Shown: piece after piece, positions 41,654 to 51,327 of the stretch
Layout of the letters: each line of letters opens with the position of its first letter
How positions within the stretch are numbered: position 1 is the stretch's first letter
From: a bacterium
Lineage (GTDB): Bacteria; UBA10199; 2-02-FULL-44-16; JAAZCA01
DNA: 64,000 bases
Reading direction: 5' to 3'
Assembly (NCBI GenBank): GCA_021810905.1
Contig: JAJZQH010000004.1
Coordinates: 1-64,000, forward strand
Translations under genes and position numbers: made by a program
The notes under the pieces: model-generated
The model's database searches: none
What the model saw: the letters and a program-made list of their open reading frames with translations, nothing else
Told to the model about the DNA's origin: nothing

Positions 41654-41885
41654 GCCGCATAACAGAGGATTTTTGTTTGACTTTCGTTAGTGAAAGATCA
41701 ATAAATCGTTCAAGAAAAGAGGAACCGATTCAGGGCGGTCTGGGTAACCGCAATCCCCCAAATGGAATTCGACATGAACCATCCGAGATTGTGTTTTAAC
41801 ATGCAACAGAGTTGGGGGTGGGGGAGAAACGCAGAGGCCGTAGAATTCAGGATCACACCGAATACGATCGATAAGCAGTAGTGGC

Positions 41886-41920
41886 AGGGCGCGTTTAGAA
41901 GACGCGCCCTTTCTTTTTTT
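41886..41920 (+). terminator. Rho-independent terminator in the gap before the GH13-like gene
   Basis: GGGCGCGT (41887-41894) pairs with ACGCGCCC (41902-41909), followed by TTTCTTTTTTT. It lies 233 bases after the glycosylase stop and 40 bases before the next ATG. The gap 41654-41885 has no gene but holds a G-rich element at 41798-41825, and may encode a small RNA ending here. Confidence 0.85.
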
Positions 41921-41959
41921 GGCAGAGTTGTCCGCAGTTCGCAAAAGCAGGGGGATGAT

Positions 41960-43621
41960 ATGACGCTCATAGCGCTGCCGACAAGCACGGGATTTGGTGG
42001 AGCAGGATCCTTTGCAGCGGATGAAGCCGTCTCGTCAGTTGGAGTGGGCAGTGGCGCGGATGCAACGACTGCTGAGGCGGATGATTTTGGGGACAGCGCA
42101 AATGGTGTCGAAAGCGGATCAGTGAATGTCGCTCAGGAAGCCGCCGCGTTTCCGCAATCGGTGTATCAGTTCGGTACGGGCGTAAGATTCGATGAAATAC
42201 TCGGTGTTGTGCCTGAGATTGCGCGAGATGGTTTTGATTCAATACTCCTTGCGCCTGTATCGCTGCCATCCAGCACGCGATTTGTAAGCGCGGACGGCAG
42301 GATAAAACACGGCTCTTCATACGGTCCGGTTGATATCCATCGAATTAATCCAGTTGTTGCCGGCATTATGTCTCGCGAAAGTTTTTTGCGCGGCGATCGG
42401 CTGGATTATCCCGTCGGAACCGGTTGGGAGCGCTATGGAAATTTTGTCAGTGCAACGAAAGCGTCAGGAATACCTCACGTCGGCGCAGACATGGTCATGG
42501 GCCACACGGCGCGCGACCCGGGCACAATTGCATGGTACGAAGGTAAATTTGGTCTTGAAGTTTATGAAAGGGATTATTCTCGGTCGGATGGCATTGCGGT
42601 CCGCAGAGGACTGGAATCAACGGGGTATCAGGGCCCCTGGGACGACACTGCACCGCTAAATTTCGTTGGCGCAGCACGAGGGAGATTGCTCAGACACCAG
42701 ACCGAAGCCTTTGTCCGTAATATGAAAGCCGGCGTCGACCTCTTCAGGCTTGATGCTGCACAATATCTGTTGCCAGGAAATTACCTCCACGATCTTCTGA
42801 CTTCCGTTAAGCACCGAGCCGGTGAATTGGGGGTACCGCGGCCAAGGTTTATAGCCGAAGTCCTTGGTGACTATGACGGGGTCCAGGATGACATGATCAA
42901 TGCGATTAAGTCGGGCGCGGACGCTGTCTTCGCCTCCACGCATTGGTGGAATCTTAGAGACCCATGGTACGTGGCGCTGCATAACCGCATCCATGATTTT
43001 GGCGGCAGAATGGTCGCTTTTCCCTCGAATGCCGACACTCCAAGGAAGCTGGGGTTACAGGAGCTCATCATGAGGGCGCTCCTTGCAGGGGCTACTGCAT
43101 CTTACACATATATGCAGGGCGCACATTACGGAGAAAAGCCCACCGTATTCCTTGGAGAGCTTTCAGCCGCAAGAAGTATAGACCTCTATTTTGGGAAGCC
43201 GAGCATGGCCGCGGCTGTAACGCAAAATGCCCTCCGCATGTTGAACGCGCTAAAGGGCGAACCCGTGTTTTCCGACGATAAGCGACTTTCTATGGATGTG
43301 CACGGGCCTCTGACGGTCATAACAAAAGCAGACAAGAGATCGGAACAGACGGCGATTATAGCCATTCACACTGGAATGGATGAGCACGGAGTGATATATG
43401 GTGGAAAGCTGAGCGTATCGGTACCATTCGAGGGAGCAGGGATCTTGTACGCAAACAACCAACATGTCGGCTGGATACCGCACGGCAGGGACAGTGCGGG
43501 CAATCTCGTTCATGAGTTCGAGCTCATTCCTTACGGCATAGCTGTGTTTTATCAACCGCGGGCCGATGCGGCTATGGAATTTGCGCAACAAGTCGCCATG
43601 GGCGGAAGGACCATGGGCTGA
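41960..43621 (+). CDS. Alpha-amylase-superfamily (GH13-like) protein with altered motifs
   Basis: The 553-residue protein has a low-complexity Gly/Ala/Asp N-terminus (residues 1-65) without a signal peptide, then a GH13 TIM barrel. Region I is ADMVMGHTA, region II GVDLFRLDAAQ (nucleophile Asp), region III FIAEVLGD (acid Glu) and region IV AFPSNADTPR, where the usual NHD reads NAD. A C-terminal beta domain (about 460-540) follows. Region IV lacking His suggests changed specificity or a transferase/isomaltulose-type role. AGGGGGAT precedes the ATG. It converges on an orphan gene with six bases between stops. Confidence 0.8.
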   Translation: MTLIALPTSTGFGGAGSFAADEAVSSVGVGSGADATTAEADDFGDSANGVESGSVNVAQEAAAFPQSVYQFGTGVRFDEILGVVPEIARDGFDSILLAPVSLPSSTRFVSADGRIKHGSSYGPVDIHRINPVVAGIMSRESFLRGDRLDYPVGTGWERYGNFVSATKASGIPHVGADMVMGHTARDPGTIAWYEGKFGLEVYERDYSRSDGIAVRRGLESTGYQGPWDDTAPLNFVGAARGRLLRHQTEAFVRNMKAGVDLFRLDAAQYLLPGNYLHDLLTSVKHRAGELGVPRPRFIAEVLGDYDGVQDDMINAIKSGADAVFASTHWWNLRDPWYVALHNRIHDFGGRMVAFPSNADTPRKLGLQELIMRALLAGATASYTYMQGAHYGEKPTVFLGELSAARSIDLYFGKPSMAAAVTQNALRMLNALKGEPVFSDDKRLSMDVHGPLTVITKADKRSEQTAIIAIHTGMDEHGVIYGGKLSVSVPFEGAGILYANNQHVGWIPHGRDSAGNLVHEFELIPYGIAVFYQPRADAAMEFAQQVAMGGRTMG

Positions 43622-43627
43622 GGTAGA

Positions 43628-45556
43628 TCAGGATGGTTTTATCGTAGATGTTGTAAAAGGAAGACAAACGCCGGTCGTGCCTAAAGCGTCCATCATTTCA
43701 GCACTCGCCTCAACTACTTCTTCTGTGCCAGGCAAATATCCGTTGTCATTTACCGGAACAATAGAGTCCAAATCTTCAGGAAACACGGCTTCAATCGAAG
43801 CCGCGGGCGGACGATACGATTGTCTGGCGTTCGTATTATCGGCGCCATTTTTCGAACTGCCTGTCCTGGGTGACGAACTGTCTCCACGTCTATTGCGAGG
43901 CGGCGAATTGTAATCTTCTCCATGCCGGGTGATACGAATTACGGTCATTGGGTTAGAATTACCAGCGGATGCAGGATCAATATGCTTGCTGTCGGTCTCA
44001 GTGATAGTGAAACCGGCACGACGCAACGGGTCGAGTTGAAGAAGCATTGCAGGCGAACCGCCGATCACGTCCGTACAGCCGGATCGTTCCATCGCCAGTA
44101 GAGCCGATAACACGAGCTGCAGCAATCTATCCTGCGGAGGCGATACAATAACAGCGCGCCTTGCAAATGGGCCATGAACCGCAGCTATCGGGCCAATTTC
44201 CCACGGCCAACCTATGTATTGCCTGAAATTCTTCGGCCATCGGCCTTGAGCTAATGGTCTTACGCGTTCCTGTGCTTCAGCCTGGGCGATTGCCACCACA
44301 AGGAGGTTCGTGTTTGATCTCGCCAGCCTTAGTCCATAAGGTTCCTTTGCTCCGGAAGTAAAATCGAGGACTAGAGACAGGCCCCCTTGCAGTAATTGCA
44401 TTATCGTATTGGAGAGCGAATGCCTGCGCTGGCTTAAAGCAGCAGTGCGTCCCGTTGTTCCCATGAATGCCCTGCGGAGGAGTGGCGCGACCGGTTGGAA
44501 CTGTTCCGGGGACCATCTATGCCGGAAACATGCATGCATTATTGTCGAGCCCGCAGCAAGGGGATTGCCTCCCATCAATGCGATAATTCTGGGCACTACC
44601 GTATGTATATCGCCATTCGCGATCATCCTCAGTGCCATGCCTTCGACTTCAGACAAAGACATTGCGCCTGGACCGACGGTCGGAGAGGCGGCCTGGCTCG
44701 GAGCCGTGTCCCATTCAAGGCGTCCGGATGGTGGCGGATCTGATCTTGGGTTCTTTCTATCCATCTCCTGAATACTTGATAACAGCAGGAAGGCTTCGAC
44801 AGCCGCTGCGCGGAATTCGCCTTCACCAATATCCTGAGACACAAGACCCTGGCTGAGAAATCCTTGCAGCTCCTCAACTTTGGATTGTGACGCGTCGCTT
44901 GCCATCTGCGGCAACGTAGCAAGTTTGGATAAGAGATCGCCCGCTGTTTTGCGGAAGTTCGAATACGGGGCATCCAGTAATTTCAGAACAACGCTGATTG
45001 TGTTCTCAATCCTCTGCAATATTTTCCGAGCGGTATCAGCATCATATTTGTCAGCGCGGATGCCATCAATCTCATCAAGCATCGCGCAGAGTACTTTTGT
45101 TGAGTGAGGACGGAGTGTCGTTCTAGCCGTTACAGATGCGAGACTCTCGGCAATCCTGGCTGCACTTTCGGCGATATCGGGATAGGTTTTACTGAGCCAG
45201 AAACCGCATGACGGCGCTAGATTTCTCCCAGCGGTTTGCTGAAACGATCCTTCGGCATGTTCAGTACCGGAAAGGATGGCTAAGAATCGATTATACCTCG
45301 CGTGCAGATTCTCGTCCGGTACGATAACTCTGCGGTAAAGTTCTTCGAGTTGAGGCTGCAACACCCTGTTTCCAAGAAGGAGCCGCGGAGATTCCATAGC
45401 TTCGCGAATTTGTTCTGGGTCATATAATGTCGGCGCATCATTACTTTCACGCGCTGCGCGCAATACGTCATTCATCCACTCGGCGACATCCGTGGTACCT
45501 AGTACAAAGAGAATTTGGCAGATGCTCGACATATTATTGTTCATACCTCTAAACAT
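43628..45556 (-). CDS. Large helical protein of unknown function, 642 aa
   Basis: It is predominantly alpha-helical, without a signal peptide. Residues about 60-250 look like irregular helical repeats (LLDAPYSNFRKTAGDLLSKLATLPQ). A Pro/Ser-rich linker lies near 270-295. A second domain (about 295-540) includes LRLARSNTNLLVVAIAQAE and RAVIVSPPQDRLLQLVLSALLAMERSG, which read like alpha/beta elements. The tail is polar and disordered-looking. No family was recognised. The start is uncertain (ATG 45556 or 45544, the latter next to AGAGG). Composition is more AT-rich than its neighbours, suggesting an accessory gene; it pairs convergently with the GH13-like gene. Confidence 0.75.
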   Translation of the reverse strand: MFRGMNNNMSSICQILFVLGTTDVAEWMNDVLRAARESNDAPTLYDPEQIREAMESPRLLLGNRVLQPQLEELYRRVIVPDENLHARYNRFLAILSGTEHAEGSFQQTAGRNLAPSCGFWLSKTYPDIAESAARIAESLASVTARTTLRPHSTKVLCAMLDEIDGIRADKYDADTARKILQRIENTISVVLKLLDAPYSNFRKTAGDLLSKLATLPQMASDASQSKVEELQGFLSQGLVSQDIGEGEFRAAAVEAFLLLSSIQEMDRKNPRSDPPPSGRLEWDTAPSQAASPTVGPGAMSLSEVEGMALRMIANGDIHTVVPRIIALMGGNPLAAGSTIMHACFRHRWSPEQFQPVAPLLRRAFMGTTGRTAALSQRRHSLSNTIMQLLQGGLSLVLDFTSGAKEPYGLRLARSNTNLLVVAIAQAEAQERVRPLAQGRWPKNFRQYIGWPWEIGPIAAVHGPFARRAVIVSPPQDRLLQLVLSALLAMERSGCTDVIGGSPAMLLQLDPLRRAGFTITETDSKHIDPASAGNSNPMTVIRITRHGEDYNSPPRNRRGDSSSPRTGSSKNGADNTNARQSYRPPAASIEAVFPEDLDSIVPVNDNGYLPGTEEVVEASAEMMDALGTTGVCLPFTTSTIKPS

Positions 45557-45747
45557 TCTTGCATAGATCGATTGGAACCGTCAGTTACGGTTTCGATCGC
45601 TCGCCTATCGCATATTGAGGCTTTAAATGCCTTGTATATTGCTTTTGCTGTGGATTCCATCAAAATTTATAAAAAAAATGGAAAAATATATAAATATGAT
45701 CGCTCGGTTTTTTTGAACATGCACTGCAGGAAAGCGGGTTCAAATGA

Positions 45748-45803
45748 GGTGCCAGGCACAAAAGTATCGTAAAGATTGAGCCTGCCATTTTGGTGCCAGG
45801 CAC
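45748..45803. repeat. Two copies of a GGTGCCAGGCAC motif in a gene-free gap
   Basis: The palindromic 12-mer occurs at 45748-45759 and 45792-45803 in direct orientation; further TGGCA/GGCACC fragments lie to about 45905. The gap 45557-45915 is AT-rich and otherwise shows no gene. Such palindromes are often REP-like or leftovers of REP-associated transposition, but no transposase is present. Confidence 0.65.
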
Positions 45804-45915
45804 GAAATTTAGAGCTTAACTATTTGATTTTAAAGTATTATTTATTCGGTGTCGTAATATACGTGCGGCACCAGACATTTTTTGGCGACTGGCAATTTTT
45901 TGGCACAGCTCGCGA

Positions 45916-48468
45916 TCAAGCGGGCCGGATTACTGCCATGGTGTAGGCGTGGGGATGAATTATACGTCTCGCGACCCGAAGTACGTCATCAGCAGTCACT
46001 GCCATGATGCGTTCCGGGTATCTCGCGGCCTCCGCTATTCCCAGGCCGTAGAGCTCGTTGAACGTATGGATGCTCGACATGGAACTGTTGCGCTGCGAAT
46101 CGAGCTCATAGGTGCCGACCAGATATTGCTTAGAGCGCATGAGTTCTTCCTTGGTCACCGCTGAATTCCTGATGGCTTCAAGCTCATTGAGGATGCCCTT
46201 CACGGCGATCTCAATCTTGCCGGGTTCGGTTCCGATATAGACCGCGAAATATCCCGGCTCTATTCCTTCCTGGTTCACCGAACTCACCGCATACGCCAGC
46301 CCCATCTTGTCGCGGAGCGTGAGGAAGAGGCGCCCGCCCTGACCGGTCAGGATATTGTTGAGAACGATCATCGCATAACGATCGCGGTCCTTGAATGTCG
46401 TGCCCTGAAAACCTAGCACTATATGAGCCTGCTGCTTTTCTCTCTTCTCGATGACCTTTTCGCGTGGCTTCATCGCCTTTGGATCGCATTTTGGTTTGAG
46501 GGCTCGCGTATCGCCTCGCGGGAGATCGCTCAGATATTCCTCCGCAAGCCTGGACGCCTCTGCCGGATTTACGTCGCCCGCAACCGTGACCACCATTCTG
46601 CCTGCGCGCATGATGCGGCGGTGGAATTTTGCAACATCCTCGTGCGTCAATTTCTTTACGGATTCTATTGTCCCGAGTTGCCGCAGACCGTACGGATGCC
46701 TTGGATAGAGCGCCTTGAGAAACTCCGAAAACGCCAGCGACGACAGCGCATCTTCCTGATCCCTTATGGCTTTGAGTACGATCCTGCGTTCCTTGGCGAC
46801 CTCGGAAGCCGAGAAGGCAGGATGCGCGAGGACATCGGCGAATAGCTCGAAGCCGTCGTGGATGTGCTCGCTTAAGAACTCGCATTTGACGCCGGCCGTA
46901 TTGCGGCCGCTGAAGGCGTCGATGTTGCCCGCGATGCGCTCGATGTCCTCGGCTACTTTGACGGCGGAGCGCTTCGTCGTGCCTTTGGTCATGGCACGCG
47001 TCATGAGCCCTGAGATTCCGTTATTCGACCGGGTTTCGAAGCGAGTGCCGCCCTCCACAGCGGCGCAGATAGATACTATCGGATGGTGATGATTCTCCAT
47101 CACGATGAGCGTAGCGCCGTTGCTGAGTTTTGACTTGTGGATGCCGTCCAGGGTGGGAACAGCCTTCGGCTTTGCGCGTACTTTGGCGGGCGCGATCGCA
47201 GCCTTGAGTTGCGCCGCCTTGCGCGTCCATTGAGAGCCGTTGGGCACGATGAGGGAGATGGTGCAATTGGCTTCCGTGAGATAGCGGCGCGCCACTTCGC
47301 GCACGTTCTCGGCCGATACGTCAGTGAGCATCTGATAATAACGTGCCTCGAATTCGTGGCTGCCGGCTGTCGCCATGAATGAAGCGATCTTGCTGCTCTG
47401 TCCGCCGACAGTCTCCCGGTCGTAGATCTCAGTCGAGCGTATGTTGAGCTTCGCGCGGGCCAGTTCCTGCGACGTCACCGGCTCCTCCTTGAGCCGCTCG
47501 ATTTCGTCGCGTATCGCCCCGATCGAACTCGCAACATCCGCATCGGCCAGCATCGCGCCGATCACAAATATCCCGGGATGTTTCGGCGTGAACGCGTACG
47601 CATAGATGCTGTGCACGAGCCTGCGGCGTTCCTTGATCTCCTGCTCGAGGCGGGATGAATCGGAGCCGCCCATGATGTGCGCGAGCACGTCTACGGCGGG
47701 TACGTCCTCGTGCACTACCTCCGGGACGATGAAGCCGAGCGAGAGGTATGCGCTCTGAACGTTCATTTCCTTCACCAGTATGGCGGGACTCTTGTGTTCC
47801 GGCTCGCGAGGGATATCCTGCTTCGGGGCCGGTTTGCCGGCAAAGTCAGCGAAATTCGATTCGATCCTGGCGAGCATCTTCTTTGTGTCGAAATCGCCGA
47901 CCGCGATGAAGACGATGTTTTCAGGAGTGTACCAGCGGCGGTGAAATTCCATCAGTTGCGCGTGAGTGAACGACTTCACCGTATCAGGAAACCCGATGAT
48001 CGGCCTTCCGTACGGGTGCACGCGATAGGTTTCGTGGAAGAGGTTCTCCGTGAGTATGCGATGGGGATTGTCCTGTTCGCGGCGGATCTCTTCGAGGATC
48101 ACCTCGGTCTCGCGCGCGAGTTCCTGCACGTCAAAGAGCGGGTGCTGGATTGCGTCGGCCAGGATCTCGAGGCCCTTGTCGGCAAAGAGCGACGCCATGT
48201 TGATGTAGAATACGGTCTGATCGATGGAGGTATATGCGTTGATGTCTCCGCCTGCCGCCTCCACGTCGCGGGCGATTGTCCCCATGGACCTCGTGGGCGT
48301 GCCCTTGAAGAGCATGTGCTCTATCACGTGACATATGCCGGCTTCTTCGTTGTTTTCGTTTGCGGATCCGACTTTGACGAGTGCGTTGAAAGAAACGACC
48401 TTGGCCGCGTGGTTCTCCTCCAGAAGTACCTGCATGCCGTTCTTGAGTGTGAATGACTGGATGGTCAT
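45916..48468 (-). CDS. M16-family zinc peptidase, fused two-unit form
   Basis: It is a pitrilysin/insulinase-type peptidase. From ATG 48468 the first unit carries the inverted zinc motif HVIEH (47-51) with the downstream Glu in EVILEEIRREQDNP. The second unit begins near residue 440 (SKLSNGATLIVMENH). It lacks the HxxEH motif (GLMTRAM at that place) and is the structural, substrate-clamping half. About 850 residues equals two fused M16B units, which many bacteria encode as two genes. No signal peptide, so cytosolic. An AGGGA site lies before the ATG. Confidence 0.93.
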   Translation of the reverse strand: MTIQSFTLKNGMQVLLEENHAAKVVSFNALVKVGSANENNEEAGICHVIEHMLFKGTPTRSMGTIARDVEAAGGDINAYTSIDQTVFYINMASLFADKGLEILADAIQHPLFDVQELARETEVILEEIRREQDNPHRILTENLFHETYRVHPYGRPIIGFPDTVKSFTHAQLMEFHRRWYTPENIVFIAVGDFDTKKMLARIESNFADFAGKPAPKQDIPREPEHKSPAILVKEMNVQSAYLSLGFIVPEVVHEDVPAVDVLAHIMGGSDSSRLEQEIKERRRLVHSIYAYAFTPKHPGIFVIGAMLADADVASSIGAIRDEIERLKEEPVTSQELARAKLNIRSTEIYDRETVGGQSSKIASFMATAGSHEFEARYYQMLTDVSAENVREVARRYLTEANCTISLIVPNGSQWTRKAAQLKAAIAPAKVRAKPKAVPTLDGIHKSKLSNGATLIVMENHHHPIVSICAAVEGGTRFETRSNNGISGLMTRAMTKGTTKRSAVKVAEDIERIAGNIDAFSGRNTAGVKCEFLSEHIHDGFELFADVLAHPAFSASEVAKERRIVLKAIRDQEDALSSLAFSEFLKALYPRHPYGLRQLGTIESVKKLTHEDVAKFHRRIMRAGRMVVTVAGDVNPAEASRLAEEYLSDLPRGDTRALKPKCDPKAMKPREKVIEKREKQQAHIVLGFQGTTFKDRDRYAMIVLNNILTGQGGRLFLTLRDKMGLAYAVSSVNQEGIEPGYFAVYIGTEPGKIEIAVKGILNELEAIRNSAVTKEELMRSKQYLVGTYELDSQRNSSMSSIHTFNELYGLGIAEAARYPERIMAVTADDVLRVARRIIHPHAYTMAVIRPA

Positions 48469-48560
48469 GAAAATTCCCTTTGAAGTTAGTTGATATTCCA
48501 AATGATTTTGCTAGGTTACCTTGCGATTTGTAGCAACGCATGTGACGAAAGGAAAGTGAA

Positions 48561-49214
48561 ATGTTGGAGATCCTGTTTATCCGCCACGGACAGACGGAGT
48601 GGAACTCAAAAAGGCACGTGATGGGGCGCAGGCCCATACCCCTTAACGAGACCGGCCGCTCCCAGGCCGAGGGCGTGGCGAAATATCTTGAGAATGTGCA
48701 GATAGACGTGCTGCGCGCAAGCCCGGTTGAGCGTGCGCTCGAGACGGCGCGAATCATCGCATCGAGGCATAAGGGACTCGACGTGGAGCAGGACGAGTCA
48801 TTCATCGAAATCGATTACGGCGATTGGGTGAATTGTACGTTTGACGAACTGCCGATCAAGTTTGCGGATGAGTGGAGTAAGTATCGCACGGATACCGCGG
48901 GCGCGGCATTTTCCGGCGGCGAGTCCATGAAGGCAGCCGCTGCGCGCATAACCGCGGGCGTCGATCGTTTGCTCAAGATGGCCGAGGTTGAGAGGGCGGT
49001 CGTGGTAGCTCATGCGGACGTGCTCAAGATAGCGCTGGTGCACGTGCTCGGAATTGAGATGAAATACATGGGCCGTTTCGGCATTGATAATTGCGCGGTC
49101 GTGCTCGTGCGATTGGCAAAAGATGCGGGCCCGCGGCTCATCATAGCCAACACTTCGATGGGTTTTGGACGCGATATCAGGATCTCGGAGGCTGTTTCTT
49201 CCGCAAAATCATGA
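48561..49214 (+). CDS. Histidine phosphatase superfamily protein (PGM/CobC-like)
   Basis: The 217-residue protein has FIRHGQTEWN with the phospho-accepting His at the N-terminus, ASPVERALETA, the acid Glu in FIEIDYGDW and the second catalytic His in VVVAHADVLKIAL. Closest in pattern to CobC/GpmB-type phosphatases; the substrate is not evident. Its stop overlaps the start of ligA (ATGA), so they are cotranslated. Divergent from the M16 peptidase gene. Confidence 0.88.
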   Translation: MLEILFIRHGQTEWNSKRHVMGRRPIPLNETGRSQAEGVAKYLENVQIDVLRASPVERALETARIIASRHKGLDVEQDESFIEIDYGDWVNCTFDELPIKFADEWSKYRTDTAGAAFSGGESMKAAAARITAGVDRLLKMAEVERAVVVAHADVLKIALVHVLGIEMKYMGRFGIDNCAVVLVRLAKDAGPRLIIANTSMGFGRDIRISEAVSSAKS

Positions 49215-51124
49215 AAAAAAACCGGGAAGACATGACGGTGCGCGAGCTTGAGGCGGAAGTCAGGAAGCACAACCGCCTCTATTTTCTGGAACACAAGCCG
49301 GTGATCTCGGACGAGGAGTTCGATCGCCTCGTGGAGATACTGCGCGAAAAGGCCCCTAACTCCCCGGCTCTGACGGAGCTCGTCTCGGACGTGAGAGCGA
49401 CGGGCGTCAAGGTGAGGCATGAGACGCCGATGCTCTCGCTGGATAAATGCTACGACGAGAAATCTCTCGTCGATTGGGCGTCCAAATTCGAAGGCGATGT
49501 GATCGCATCTCCGAAGATAGACGGCGTGGCAGTGAGCCTCCGCTACGATCGAGACGGGCGGCTTGTACAGGCGGCGACGCGCGGCGACGGGGTCGAGGGC
49601 GAGGATATCACGCCTAATGCAAGGCGCGTGCACTCGATTCCGCAGGATGCCAAATCGCTGGCTAAGAAAGGAAAAATCGAAGTGCGCGGCGAGGTCTACA
49701 TGCCGCTATCTGTGTTTGCGCGATACAAAGGGGAGTTTGCGAACCCCAGGAATCTCGCTGCCGGCGCGGTAAAACAGAAGGACCCTGCAAAGACCGCGGA
49801 CTACAATCTTTCGTTCTTTGCCTACGACCTGCTCGGCACGGACGTGGCAACGGAAGATGAAAAACTGAAAAGGCTGGCGGCCGCAGATTTTCCAACGTTC
49901 GAGTGGAAAAAGCTCGGCCGTGAACAGATGCAGTCTGCGTTTGAATATTTCATCAAGCGCCGCGACAAATACGACTTCGAGACCGACGGCGTGGTGTACA
50001 AGGCGAACTCGGTTGCGGAACAAAAACGCCTCGGCGCGACGTCCCATCACCCTCGCTTCGGCATCGCTTATAAGTTTCAGGGCGACTCGGGCGTCACCAC
50101 TCTTATCGACGTTGAGTGGAGCGTCGCGCGCACGGGTGCGATCACGCCAGTTGCGATAGTCGAGCCGGTGGAGCTTTCCGGCGCCATGGTCCGCCGCGCG
50201 TCGCTGCACAACATGGGATACGTGCGGAAGTTAGGCCTCACGAAGGGCGCAAAGGTGTTGATGATGCGCAGAGGAGGCGTGATCCCGAATCTGGAGTCCG
50301 TAACTGAGCCTGGCAAGGGAAAGATCGATATCCCGCGCGCGTGCCCATCGTGCGGCGCGCCCACGCGCGAAGAAGAGGATTTTCTCTATTGCACGAACGC
50401 GAAGTCGTGCGTGCGCAGCAAGATCGCAGAGCTCGAACATTTCGTGAAGACGGTTGGCATCGACGGATTTGGGGACAAGCTTTTGGAGCAACTCTATGAG
50501 AGCGGCATAGTGACCGACGCATCTGAATTCTACGAACTCACCATGGACGATCTCATGCAGATGGAGCGCATGGGGGAGACCCTTGCCGCTAAGCTTTTGA
50601 AAAACGTCGAGTCGAGCCGCAGCATACCGCTCTCCGTATTCCTGCAGTCCCTCGGCATCAGGGAGCTGGGCAGACACGCCGCAAAGATCCTCGCGGGATT
50701 CGGTACGCTCAAAAAAGTGACGGCGCTCACTGAAGAAGAGCTCTCGCAGGTGCACACGATAGGAGAGGTGATCGCGCACGAGGTGGTGGAGGGGTTGAAA
50801 AAGAAAAAGCCCCTCATCGACAAACTCCTGCGCCACGTGCGTATCGAGAAAGAGGAAGCGCCCGCACGCGGCGGCAGGCTCGGAGGCAAGTCGTTCCTCT
50901 TCACTGGCGTCATGCTCGCCATGAAGCGCGAGGAGGCGCAGGGGCTCGTTGAGGAGCAGGGCGGCGTTGCGGCGCTATCGGTGAACAAGGATCTGGATTA
51001 TCTGGTAGTGGGCGACGGCGGAGGCGCAGGGTCGAAGCTCGCGAAGGCAAAAAAACTCGCCGCCTCGGGCGGCAAGGTCAAAATCATTGAGGAAAGTGAG
51101 TTTTTGAAGATGATCAAGCTGTGA
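49211..51124 (+). CDS. ligA: NAD-dependent DNA ligase
   Basis: It seals nicks in replication and repair using NAD+. The start ATG 49211 overlaps the phosphatase stop. Domain Ia (residues 5-70) is followed by the adenylation domain with nucleophile Lys102 in SPKIDG and an OB-fold. The zinc finger CPSCGAP...CTNAKSC, tandem HhH motifs (about 430-560) and a C-terminal BRCT domain (about 565-637) complete it. 637 residues is slightly short of the 670 norm. The stop codon lies in the left arm of a long palindrome. Confidence 0.97.
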   Translation: MKKNREDMTVRELEAEVRKHNRLYFLEHKPVISDEEFDRLVEILREKAPNSPALTELVSDVRATGVKVRHETPMLSLDKCYDEKSLVDWASKFEGDVIASPKIDGVAVSLRYDRDGRLVQAATRGDGVEGEDITPNARRVHSIPQDAKSLAKKGKIEVRGEVYMPLSVFARYKGEFANPRNLAAGAVKQKDPAKTADYNLSFFAYDLLGTDVATEDEKLKRLAAADFPTFEWKKLGREQMQSAFEYFIKRRDKYDFETDGVVYKANSVAEQKRLGATSHHPRFGIAYKFQGDSGVTTLIDVEWSVARTGAITPVAIVEPVELSGAMVRRASLHNMGYVRKLGLTKGAKVLMMRRGGVIPNLESVTEPGKGKIDIPRACPSCGAPTREEEDFLYCTNAKSCVRSKIAELEHFVKTVGIDGFGDKLLEQLYESGIVTDASEFYELTMDDLMQMERMGETLAAKLLKNVESSRSIPLSVFLQSLGIRELGRHAAKILAGFGTLKKVTALTEEELSQVHTIGEVIAHEVVEGLKKKKPLIDKLLRHVRIEKEEAPARGGRLGGKSFLFTGVMLAMKREEAQGLVEEQGGVAALSVNKDLDYLVVGDGGGAGSKLAKAKKLAASGGKVKIIEESEFLKMIKL

Positions 51125-51299
51125 ATGGTGATTAGAACTCATTTCAAAACCCTAATGCTCGGTACGGATTGTCCTTCTGGACGCAACTTCGGAGGGGAAA
51201 ACCCCCTCCCCGTGGCCTGCGGCCACGGTTCCCCTCCCCAGAGTCCATAAGGACAATCCTCCCCTCGCAGGATTTTGAAATGAGTTCTAATCACCATTC
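51123..51299. repeat. Long palindrome between ligA and nadA
   Basis: Outer arms 51123-51149 and 51273-51299 are perfectly complementary over 27 bases. Nested inside are 51166-51181 against 51244-51259 (15 of 16), a GGAGGGGAA/TTCCCCTCC pair and a CCGTGGCC/GGCCACGG hairpin. The whole 177 bases can fold as one long stem. It starts at the last bases of the ligA stop codon and ends 28 bases before the nadA ATG. Confidence 0.9.
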
Positions 51300-51327
51300 A
51301 CTACTCGAACTTCACTTGAAGGAAACC

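Noticed and set aside
41687-41944. 85-residue frame on the minus strand before the GH13-like gene
   Set aside because: It crosses the terminator hairpin and has no start signal or recognisable pattern.
45515-45772. 85-residue frame on the plus strand
   Set aside because: Half of it is antisense to the orphan helical gene and the rest lies in AT-rich repeat DNA; no ribosome binding site.
45748-45803. Insertion sequence remnant
   Set aside because: Only the palindromic 12-mers are present; no transposase frame or terminal repeats could be found, so it is listed as a repeat only.
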